From contig ML677341.1 in the NCBI GenBank assembly GCA_007922305.1, positions 67,040,409-67,104,408 on the forward strand: a stretch of DNA of 64,000 nt, in the 5' to 3' direction. The notes beneath the pieces were generated by a model, which was given only the letters and a program-made list of their open reading frames with translations, was not told the origin of the DNA and searched no databases. A program made the position numbers and the translations under genes. Positions 12,701 to 24,700 of the stretch are shown here, piece by piece. Positions within the stretch are counted from its first letter, which is position 1, and each line of letters opens with the position of its first letter. Source of the stretch: Dermatemys mawii. Taxonomy: Eukaryota > Chordata > Testudines > Dermatemydidae.

Positions 12701-15700
12701 CAGCCATGTTACCAGGGAAGAAAGTGATAGGATTTCAATTACATTGTGGTGCAAGTTGTTATATTATCCTGATCTGTCTGATAAATCTGGACATATGGTT
12801 GGAAAAGACTAACCATCTGCTAACATTAAAGCCTGTGGGGAAATGTAAAAAAAATAAAAAATGCAAGGAACAAAAAGAGAGACTGGATTTTGTAATCATA
12901 GATGATGAGACAACAGTACCATTTCTGGGCAACAAGAACCTGATAAAAATACAGTTCAAAACATACTGGAAGTGGATAGAAGGGTGACTGAAGATATCTT
13001 GGATGGTATTACCTGGGACCAGGAGATGATACAGAGGGACTACAAACTTCAAGACTGTGCTTCAAGAAGACAGACCACTACCTGGTGTTTGTAAAATAGA
13101 GATTGACACCAATGTGAAGCCAGTTAAATTGCCCCAAAAAGTACCCATTGCAATACCTACAGCACTGAAAGATGAACTGCAGAGCCTACAAAATTGTAGA
13201 ATTACACAGCCTTCAAGAAGAGCACAGACTGGATAAGCAGTCTTGTGGTGCTAAGAAAGCCATTTGGAAAACTGAGACTATGCCTAGACCTAAAGCCTTT
13301 AAACAAAGCTTTGAAACAGAACTATTTCTGTCTGCTTATAATTGAAGACATATTAATAGATCTGTCTAAAGTGAGACTTTTTATAATATGCAATGTAAAA
13401 GATGAATTCTGGCATGTTGAACTGGATGAAGAATCTTGTTACTTGACAATCTTCGCAAATCCATTTGGGAGATAGCGATGGTTAAGGATGCCAGTGGGAA
13501 TCAGTCCCAAACCAGAGGTATTCCAGGGCAGACTGACCAAAGCACTGGAGGCCATGATGGGAGTGTGGACAATAAGAAGACAATGTGCTGATTGACAACA
13601 AGCACAGCAAGATCATGACTACAAATGACTACATTTATTACAGAGATTCAGAGAAAGTATTAAATTGAACTCAGACAAATTCGGGTTGAGAGTGACTGAG
13701 ATGGCATACATTGGACATTTGTTGACTTCCAAAGGCCTGAAAATAGACCCAGAGAAAGTGAGGGCAATTAGAGAAATGCCAAGACCCAGCAATATTAAAG
13801 GAGTCCAAAGATTCCTGGGAATGGTAAATTATTTAACCAAGTTTTGTAGCTATCTATCTGAGAGCTGTAAGATCCTGAGAGAACTGATACATTGAGACAC
13901 CTTATGAGAGTAGACAGACCAACACAAGCAAGTATTCCAGAAAATAAAAGAGATGATCGGGAAGGCTCTCATTTTGAAACATTACATCACGGAGGAACCC
14001 TGATGCTGCAACATGACACATATCCGAGTCGAGTCCAGGGGCTACCATGCGACAAGAGGGACAACCTGTTGCATTTCTAAGCAGAGCATTGTCCGTGACA
14101 GAGAAGGCCTATGCTCAAATTGAAAAAGAGGTTGTTAGCAATACTCTTCGCAATTGAAAAATGTCATCAATACACTTTTACAGTCGCACCATGGATGTAC
14201 AATCTGCCATAACCCTCATGAAAGCCATTACTTGGCGCACCAAAACACTGACAGTGGATGATGATGCAACTCAGTTTGTTTGGACCTCGATTTGTTTCAG
14301 GAGAGTTCTGGAAGTTCAGTAAGGACTGGGATTTTGGTCACATAACATCTTCACTGTGGTATCATCAAAGCAATGGTGAAATCAGTAGTAAAAACTGATC
14401 AGAAACTGTTGAAAAAAGCAAAAATGGAAAAGGCTGACCCATACCTAGCACTAGTAGATCACAGAAATACTCCCTTGCAAGGCCTAAATTCTAGTTCTGC
14501 ACAAAAATTGATGAGCCAGAGACCTAAGACACTCTTGCTAACAAGCAGAAGGTTGTTAGACCCTGAATACTCAGGTGTTTCCCTTGGTGAATATGGAGAA
14601 ACCAACAAAAAGGAGGTGTTTTACTACAACACATCTGCAAGAGATCTGACAGATGTGCAACCAGGCAACAAAGTATATAAACAACCATTAACAAAACAGA
14701 TAAAGTTTTGGCATAAAGCTACAGTAGTGCAACCAGGAAACCAAAGATCATATCAAGAGCAAATGGACAATGAACAGATAATTAGGCAAAACCATAGGCA
14801 CGTCAGAAAAATAAAAGAAACCTCTAAAGACAGTACAGGCAACAAATGTCTTTGGGTTCTACAGCAGGAAAATCCTGAGCCAGACTTGTTAGAAGCAGAC
14901 AATGTCAGGGGCATGCCAGAGGAAAGACAGAATGAAGAGTGTGTTTTGACAGACTCTACCAACACCTAACATAGAGACTGTGGTGGACCAGACGGGAGAA
15001 AGACATCACCAGGGAGGCACCAGTGAACCATACTGTACTAGAGGAGGATGGACTGTTATAAAACCTGCTCATCTGAGGGATTTTGTGTGAACTTCTAAGT
15101 TGTACCACTGTGTAGCTAGAGAGACTGATAAAGTGATGAATGAAGTAACCACAAGAATGGTCAGCATCTGACAGGAATACATTAGATTATGTTATCAGTT
15201 ACTGTTGGAGTGTTTAATAATTTTCTTAAAAACAGAAGGGATGTAATAATATGAAAGTGCCAGTAGACCACATACTGTTTTCTGCGGGGAACTATTTGGA
15301 AATGACACCTTCTGGGGAACTCTGAGAAGCCATGAGTCTGAAGAAGCCATGTTGTGAGCAGCTGCAGTAAGTTTGTTAATTAACCCAGTGTCAGAGTGTG
15401 AACTTATAAGGCAGCTGATCCAGACATAATGACTGAGCCAGGAGTGAGGGATTAAATGTTCACCCTACCCTCCACTTTGAAAAGAAAAAGCTCTTAAAAT
15501 TACACGGATACCTGGGGTTTAACGGGGAGTTCCTCAAGGGAATTTATGGACGTGTGACCTTTCTTCCCACAGTTCCCCTGGGCTCCCAGACAGTCTTTCA
15601 GAATTTGTCAAATGAACTGTGCTGGGAAACAGAGGATGGATACCCGGAGCACAATGCAGTTGCAGTAGTGTAGTATAGCGATAGGGTGGGTCTGGTTAAA

Positions 15701-18700
15701 ACTACACTCCGAATAGCATCAATAGTACAATGTAAGTACTTATACTGCAGCTATCCTTATGGCACTGGCTAAGTTGTCTAATATAGACACAGTCACAATA
15801 AAAAGTATATTCTCCCATCAGTGGGAATGTGAGGATTAATGATAATTGTTAATGGGTGTTACCCATATGATGCACCATTCAAAGAAGAACAGATTGCAAA
15901 ATAGCTTTCTGAGCAAGGTGGTAATGATGCATTGTATTTATCTCTAAATCTGAATTGTTGCTTCCAAAAGCAATACAGAGATTTAAAGCACACAACACAG
16001 AGTGAGTGAATGTGTATGTGTTTTTTGTTGCAATGGTTAAGCATTGCAGAGAAACCCACATAATATCTACCAATTTAAACAAACAAAGCTTAAACTGTAA
16101 TTTTTATGAGTGGCTCACTTTGTAAGCTAATTGGAAATACAGACATGAAGAGAGCTTCATCTATTTAATACAACTCCTACTGTCCTTAACTGAACTGCTA
16201 AAAATGAACGAAAAATTATTTGCATAAACTGCTTAGCAACACAAATTCAACGCAGAAAAAAATTATTTTCAATAAAATTAAAAATAACCTTTTCAAGTTA
16301 CGTCCATAAACCCAGTAGCTGGCCAAAAAAACAAAACTGTAATCGACTAACTAGCGTGACACAATTGTGCTCCGGGATAAAATTTTCAAAAGCACCGAAG
16401 TCTCATTTTCAGAAATGACTTAAATACCTAGACCCAGATCCTCAATTGTATTCCCATTTATTTAAATGAAAGTTAAGCACTTACATACCTTTTGAGGATC
16501 TAGGTCTAACTCCAACTTAGGCTCCTAAGTCACTTTTTAAAGGAGATTTAGGCTCCTAAATCACTTAAGCATCTTCTCCCAGTGCTGTATCCTCCTTCAG
16601 TTCTGTTTTGAAAGTTCTCCATTCCCCTCCTTGCTCCATTTATACTCTTGTCAACTCTCCGCAGGTCTTGTGGTGGTGGTATTTCAGATGGCAATCTGAT
16701 AGAGATTGCTAAGGGGTAGCGATATAATTGTAAAGGGTATTGCCCTCAAGTAAGTTAGAAGGAACAAGGGGGCAATGGAAGCTAATGCCCCTGATCTATG
16801 TTTCTACCCCAGTGTGACATTCCCTGCAGGTGTCATCTCTCCCACTCTATGTTAGAGTGCTGCTGAATAAATGTCAGATTAATTTAATTCCCCAGAGTGA
16901 TTTGGGGTAGCTTTTTGTTTTTCTTTTAAAAATATCGATGTAGACATTTACCTGGCTGTTATCACTCTCAAAATAAATTTTTGAACTTTCCAAGTTAAAT
17001 GTTTTATACCAAATGGAATATAAAAGGAAGGAAGTCAACAAAGCAAGCAAAAATCTGTTTGGGGGATTTTGTGTTTTGGTTTTGTTTTGTTGTTTTTTGC
17101 CTTTTTTTTCTTTTCCAACTTTGACTCCACAAATCCCTTCACTCATGAACCCCCTGATCATAACAACACATTTTATGATAGAAAGACCACCTATCCTGAG
17201 TTCAGTGAGGGCATTTAAGACTTTTAGACAGAGTACCATAGGAATGCAGCATTTTGGTTGGATGGTCAAGCCAGGTGGTCAATCGGCATGCTGCATTCTG
17301 CACAAAAACAAGGTGTGGGAGAATTTTACTCAGGACACTAGGGGAACCCTCTCCTCTTCCAGAAAGCAAGGACTGTCCACAAAGAAGAGACAGGAGTTCA
17401 TTTTTTACATTCTCGTACACAGGATCCCCATTCAGTCAACTGCATGGACCTCAGTTAATCGCAGAAGCAGCAGACGTGTGCTTTGAATGGGGGGGTGCCT
17501 AAGAGTGGCCCTTTGCATGGGAAGCAGGTGGAAGTTGGGGTGTCAGGGATAGGAAGAGGAGTGAGGGGAGCTACTGAGCCTTGGCAGCGGGAGCATTTTC
17601 CTACCTGCTCCCTGGCCTGATCCCGGGCATTATAACATCTGCTCCAGCCTTCCAGGTCTGCTTTCACCTCAATGCCACTTGCAGGAAATGTCACACTGGG
17701 GCAGAAACATAGATCAGGGGCATTAGCTCCCACTGCCCCCTTGTTCCGCTGTCCCTCATCTAACTATCATAGAATTGCTGAGTCAACTCTCCTAGGATTC
17801 TAACCCATAGAGTCCAGGTATTTCATACCTAATGCTTAGCCAGTCCCTCTTGGCAAGAGTGAATATTGAAATATGTTATAATGGCAGTTGTAACTGTGGA
17901 TGAAATGGATGACAGGTACTTAACTGGATCTTAGTCTCCAAGAGGGTTATCAGGTTATAGCAGGGGTCAGCAACCTTTCAGAAGTGCTGTACCGAGTCTT
18001 CATTTATTCACTCTCATTTAAGGTTTCGTGTGCCAGTAATACATTTTAATGTTTTTAGAAGGTCTCTTTCTATAAGTCTATAATGTATAACTGAACTATT
18101 GTTGTATGTAAAGTAAATACGGTTTTTAAAATGTATAAGAATCTTCATTTAAAATTAAATTGAAATGCAGAGCCCCCCAGCTCAGTGGCCAGGACCCAAG
18201 CAGTGTGAGTGCCATTGAAAATCAGCTTGTGTGCCACCACTGGCACCCATGCCATCAGTTGCCTACCTTGGGCTATAGATTAATCATTAATAGACTGTTG
18301 TTTGTGTCATAGCAGCCAAAAAATCCAGCCAGAAATTGGGCCCATTGTATTTGTAGAATAATGAGTACATAGTAAGGGACACTTCCATAATACACCATGG
18401 GGCAGATTGTTACCTGTTGTAAATCAGCAGAGTTCCACTGAAGTCAATTTACATCAGCTGAGGACCTGGCCTTGCAGTTTTAGGGCATTACTCTCAGTAG
18501 GCCTTAAAAAAAAACCCAAACTGGGGAGGAATGGGGAAAGTTGCAGTGTCAAGATGGTTGTCTGGGAAGGACTTAAACACAGCTGCTAACAAGCAATTGT
18601 TAGAAAAGAGAGATGCAAAAATATTCCAGTAAGATTGTTAACCGTCTTAATACTGAGTTTTTGATTGCTGCTTACTTCTTTCTTTACACCCTTCTTTGTT

Positions 18701-21700
18701 TCTTTCTCTCTCTGTTTTTTCCTGTTTACTTTAGAGAATTCTTTAGCTGATTTGGATGAAAGTTTAACTCTGGTGAGTATCTGGCCCTGGAAAAAAGAGA
18801 AAAAAAAATAGAATTTTTTTTTATATGTTACACAATTACTAAGGGCTGGATAAACACAAAGTGTTTATTATTTGTATTCTAGCAGCATCAAGGGTATGTC
18901 TACACTGCACACTAAGCCTGAATTCTGACTCAGGTTTGAGCCCAGGCCTTCCTTCTGTCCATGCACAAATCAGGCTGACTCAGGTAAGCAAGCACTCAGG
19001 GCCCAGGTCCTTGGACTCTGGTAGGGAGCTGGGTGAGAGCCTGAGTCTCATTGTGACTGAGCTCCAAGCCCTATTATTTTGCAGTGTGGCTGCAGCTCAA
19101 GTTGCAGACCGAAGTCAGAAGGTCTATGTAGTGCAGTATGGATGTGTTAGCATGGCTATGAGACCAAGTCTAGTAATGGTAAGCCCAGGTTTACAATGTA
19201 GTGTAGACACTCAAGTCTGGGCTTGGAAACTTTGAGTGTGTATATGCTGTAAAAAAACAACAACAAACAATCCCCAATTACCTGTAACAGAAAGTCTGAG
19301 AGGCCAGATCTACTGACTGGGGCTTGCAGGGCGTGTACTCTTGGGGTAAAAATAGCAATGTAGATGTACCCACTTGGGCTGGAATCTGGATTCTGAGACC
19401 CAGTGAGGGGGTCTCAGCCCAGGCTCCAGCCCAAGTGGAAACATCTTTGTTGCTATGTTTAGCCCTGTAGTGCAAACCCCATGAGCAAAAGACAATTGAC
19501 CTAGGCTCTGAGACTCGCTGCTGTGGGATTTTTAAGTGTTAGATGTATCCACCAGGTCTGCAAGCCCGGGTCCCAAAGATTCAGGTTTACAATGCAGGGT
19601 AATACATGCTCCCCAATCAGAATTAAGGTCAGATTGTGTTAGGTGCTGTACAAATGCTGCCTAGCAAAATGAGGCCCCAATCCTCTGACTGGGACCTCGA
19701 GGCAGTTCTGTGATACAAACACATATATCAGTGATAGTCTCTGCCAAGAGCAAGCAGTTGATAGTTGTATTTTTGCTGTGTTTGCCAATAATAAAGTCCT
19801 ATTAGGTGCTAACGTACATGGAATTTTTTCTAAAATAAAAATAGTTTTCTAAGAAACAATCAAGCGAGTTGCATTGTTAGATTAGAATCAAAACTTTTGT
19901 TTTTTGCAATTTTTAACTACTGTTCACATATATCAAAAAGGATGAATTTCTAAAACAATCTGAAAGATGCTTACAGTCTGATTTTTAACTCCACTGCAAA
20001 ACAGATATTTAAGGATGAGTGGCTGCATTTACGAATTCACCTTTTCCAGATTTCTTCCCCTAACTGAGTCAGCGTGCATCTCTATTCAAGTCAGGGGTAG
20101 ACTGCTAATAAATAGACACTCCTAGTAGAGCTATATTTATCCATACCTATTAGCAGGGACTGCAAAGGAGGAAAGAGAGACTATTAAGGGCTACTGACTC
20201 TCTGAAAACTCTTTAGTCTCATAGGCTGCAGATGGACTGACATTTTTAATTGCAAGCAATTGCAACATACCAGTTCTTTTAACTGTGGAAGAACCACACC
20301 TTGCAGTGGTGACAGAGACAACCGCACACTTTCATGTTGCCACTTGTAGACCAAGCTAATAGCAAAGCGCCCTGCAATCCTCACAGTGATGTAGTCATTA
20401 ACCTGGAGTAAGACAAAAGGGCAATCATGTTCTCTACCAATCTTCATTGTTAGGGCCCAGGTGGGAGATGCTGCATAGTGTGACCTCTCCAAATGTTAAA
20501 ATGGGGAAAGCCTGGGATTAGCCAACCCAAATGATGGTTAGAAATCAGCCTTTTCAGTTAAATGTTGAGCCAAGTGGTGGTTTTGTCTCCAAACCAAGGT
20601 TAATGATGTAAAGTTAGTTAATATGCAGGTTAATATCCAGGTCCCTTGTACAGATTATTCTTGTTCAGGACATACTAATCTGGATCATGCAGAGACAGGA
20701 AGTCATTGTCTAGTCAGGGAACATAAGAGACACTCCCCCAACTTTTAAGCAGACTCAAGAAAGTTCCTTTCCTTCTTGAGATGTATAAGACCTACAGAAT
20801 CAGGCAGAGATAAGTAAGAAACATTCTACCCTATGCTTGGCATTTGGGCTTGGTTGTAGGAGTGGATGAGCAGAATTTAGACAGTATCCGGGGTCTAGAA
20901 TTTGTTTTGCACTTTCTAAGTCATACAGTATATTGTCACAAATCCGTGGTTTCCTAAGACTTCGTTGTCATTATACTGGAACATTGTGGCGACAGCAAAG
21001 AGGGAAGTCGGAACCACCCGCTACAAAACCACACCTTTGTACCACCTATATAAAAGGCAATCTCTTAGCTGTACCAGGCCTATCACACACACTGTGTGTG
21101 ATTGTTCCCAGCCGCTCCCTCATTTAGGCTGCCACTTAAGGTAAGTGAACTGAGAAACAGAAGCTGCTTGTGTGTGTTGGCTACCTGTTCTACTGTCAGT
21201 GCTCTTGAATGTATACCTTGTATGAAGTACTAATCACATTGCCAATACCTGTGTGTCAATTAACAAGCAACAAAATCTGACCTACATGTATGTGATTGGT
21301 GCCTTTTCAAATTCTTTTAATCAAGGCACACTTAATGGCTTTGGTAGCAAATGTTTAGGGTGACTGCCCCTTAGTAAAGCATAACTCCATTGAGCTGTAT
21401 GAAAATGTTCCAGGAGAGTTCTGCAGAGTTTCCTCTCCTCTCCTTCCAGTCATCCATTAGCAGACAGACAGTTATTAAATAGAATTGAAAGCCTTTCTCT
21501 GTATGAAACTTTAAAGTTTAAACTGACATGCAGCTGGGTTAAAAAATCTCTCAAAGGACCCCTCTTTTCCTACCAACTGCCTGAAAGTGTCCTCAAGCTT
21601 ACACTGTGTAATTTTCAGGGCCTCTCTACCAAATGTATCCCTGATTTTTACCTCAATTTCAAACATCTTTTAGCATTCTGGGCCTGATCCAACAACCACT

Positions 21701-24700
21701 GGAATCAGTGGGAGTCTTTCCATTGACATCAATGAGAATTGGATCAGTCCTAATGTCAGGTTCAGCATTTGTTTGCTATTAAAAACATACAAATGATAAA
21801 TTAAATGAGAACTCACTTGTATTTTAAAAGAGTAATGAGAGAATGTTCTAAAACACTGCTCCTAGGTGCATGGATGGTCTGGTGGCCTCAGGAAATCATG
21901 AGCCCCTACCAATTCTCGACAGCCTTGGGCAAGTTACTTATCCTTTCCCTGTCTTAGATTCCACGTGAGTAAAATACAGACAGCAATACTTATCTTGCTA
22001 CACCTTGGTTGTTGGGAGTGTTCCTTAGTTATTCTTTGTAAAGCATTTACAAGAAGATGGAAAGTGCTAAGTATTATTATCCTTGCAATTAAGTAATTCC
22101 CAAGGGGCAAATTTTGTTCCAAAAGGAGAGAACAAAAACAGAAAAATCAAGCCGATAAATATTACCTGCACTGAAACTGGATCAGTAAGCTTTCCCCCCT
22201 GAGGCCATTTCCATTCTCTGACTATTTCTCCATCTTGATTAGTCACCATGCCTCCTTCCTGATTAAACATCATTGCTATGACGTTACTGTTAACAACAAC
22301 CAGAAACACAAAGCCAAGAACTTCACTTTGATCTAAGTGTTTTTAATTAACATGATAACTTTGCACATGCAGCACTTCATTGTGCTTTTCACATGCTACG
22401 CACTTGTAAGGCAGATATGTATTATCCCTGCTTTACAGATGAAGTAGTGAGCCACAGAGACATTAAATGACTGTTTTAATAATTAAAATGAAATATGAGA
22501 CTGTATGAGAAACTGATGACCAATACTTGGTGAGTTTTAATACTTATTTCTAGTGCACTATAAAGAGCACAAAAATTCTTCAGCTGGAATTGGAAGGAAG
22601 AAGTAGAAAATAAGGAAAAGATAGTCATGTTTCTCAATCCAACCAGTCAATCCATGTTGTGAAGATTCCTGAGTTGCTTTTTGGGAAGTACCCTTCCATG
22701 GTTTTCCTTTAGTGTTCATTAGCAACAATAAACATCTAGTTACTTTTATCCCTGGCACAAACACATCAGCTGACTTGCTTCAATGTAGTGTTCTGAGAAG
22801 ATGTCACAAATAGCAGAATAAATGAAGTAAGACAGAACTAAAATCAACATGCCAAACAATATGGCAAGTATTTTCAATTAAGGATTTCACTTAATTGAGT
22901 TTTTCTAAAAATTGTTTGTTAATTACCATTATCATTCAAAACAGATGTGGCTCAAATCTACAAAAATATTTATTCTGGTACAAAGGGCCCAATTCTGGCC
23001 CACTCACTAAATACTTCCAAATGGGTTCAACACCCCCACTCCGTCCTTCCACAAAGGCACACAGATTATCTGTGATTGACAAATATCTGTGATTGACAAG
23101 GGGAGAGGTAACTCTTGATTTAGTCCTGAGTGGAGCGCAAGAGCTGGTCCAAGAGGTAACTATAACAGGACCGCTTGGGAATAGTGATCATAATATAACA
23201 ACATTTAACATTCCCGTGCTGGGAACAAAACCGCAGCAGCCCAACACTGTGGCATTTAATTTGAGGAAGGGGAACTATGAAAAAATGAGGGGGTTAGTTA
23301 AATGGAAATTAATAGGTAAAGTGACTAAAGTGATATCCCTGCAAGCTGCATGGACAGTTTTCAAAGGCACCATAATAGAGGCCCAACTTAAATGTATACC
23401 CCAAATTAAAAAAACAAAGTCTAAGAACTAAAAAAGAGCCACCGTGGCTTAAAAATCATGTAAAAGAAGCAGTGAGAGATAAAAAGGCATCTTTTAAAAA
23501 GTGGAAGTCAAATCCTACTGAGGTAACTAGAGAGGAGCATAAACACTGCCAAATTAAGTGTAAAAATGTAATAAGAAAAGCCAAAATGGAATTTGAAGAA
23601 CAGCTAGCCAAAAACTCAAAAGGTAATAATAAAATGTTTTTTAAATATGTCAGAAGCAGGAAGTCTGCTAAACAACCAGTGAGGCCCCTGGATGATAGAG
23701 ATACAAAAGGAGCACTTAAAGATGATAAAGTCATTGCGGAGAAACTAAATGAATTCTTTGCTTCGTTCTTCATGGCTGAGGACATTAGGGAGATTCCCAA
23801 ACCTGAGCTGTTTTTTGTAGGTGACAAATCTGAGGAATTTTGTCACAGATTGAAGTGTCATTAGAGGAGGTTTGGGAACTAATTGATATACTTAACTGTA
23901 ACAAGTCACTGGGACTGGATGGCATTCACCCAAGAGTTCTGAAAGAACTCAAATGTGAAATTGCAGAACTATTAACTAGGGTTTGTAACCTGTCCTTTAA
24001 ATCAGCTTCTGTACCCAATGACTGGAAGATAGCTAATGTAACGCCAATATTTAAAAAGGGCCCTAGAGGTGATCTCAGCAACTACAGACCGGTAACTCTA
24101 ATGTCCGTACCGGGCAAATTAGTTGAAACAATAGTAAAGAATAAAATTGTCAGGCACATAAAAGAACATAAACTGTTGGGCAAAAGTCAGCATGGTTTCT
24201 GTAAAGGGAAATCAGGTCTTACTAATCTATTAGAGTTCTTTGAAGGGGTCAACAAACATGTGGACAAGGGGGATCCAGTGGATGTAGTATACTTAGATTT
24301 CCAGAAAGCCTTTGAAAAGGTCCTTCACCAAAGGCTCTTACGTAAATTAAGTTGCCATGAGATAAAGAGGGAAGATCCTTTCATGGATTGAGAACTGGTT
24401 AAAAGACAGGAAACAAAGGGTAGGAATAAATGGTAAATTTTCAGAATGGAGAGAGGTAACTAGTGGTGTTCCCCAAAGGTCAGTCCTAGGACCAATTCTA
24501 TTCAACTTATTCATCAATGATTTGGAGGAAGGGGTAAACAGTGAGGTGGCAAAGTTTGCAGATGATACTAAACTGCTCAAAATAGTTAAGACCCAAGCAG
24601 ACTGTGAAGAACTTCAAAAAGATCTCACAAAACTAAGTGATTGGGCAACAAAATGGCAAATGAAATTTAATGTGGATAAATGTAAAGTAATGCACTTTAG

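Larger units (their letters stand above)
11620..15426 (+). mobile_element. Degenerate Ty3/gypsy LTR retrotransposon
   Basis: Order seen: 5' LTR; a gag zinc-knuckle-like stretch (about 12490-12560, with C-x2-C, H and C residues in two frames); a protease/RT linker ([14 protein letters not shown]); RT blocks [16 protein letters not shown] and [17 protein letters not shown] (13260-13475); RNase H start [14 protein letters not shown] (13790-13850) and an RNase H relic near 14100-14190; and an integrase/tail frame (14373-14969) with NTPLQG and a QPGNKVY C-terminal motif. Then a purine tract AGAAGGGA and the 3' LTR. There are multiple stops and frameshifts, and it is not functional. Confidence 0.85.
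8613..20270 (-). other. Intron 7 of the C3orf20-like gene, packed with mobile DNA
   Basis: 11.7 kb. It holds the inverted hAT pair, the gypsy element, the 1-kb inverted-repeat element and two MITEs, each listed separately. 10600-11619 and 15430-16750 show no recognised element, except an ancient repeat with AAGCACTTACATACCTTT words near 16430-16570. Confidence 0.7.
20403..22165 (-). other. Intron 6 of the C3orf20-like gene
   Basis: Holds a possible LTR relic with a TATATAAAAGG box (20930-21180), an ancient repeat (21676-21770) and a MIR relic (21905-22080). No coding exon was seen. Confidence 0.55.

Noticed and set aside
14373..14969. 198-codon open frame as a possible gene
   Set aside because: It lies between RNase H and the 3' LTR of the gypsy element and has integrase-tail motifs; it is transposon-derived.
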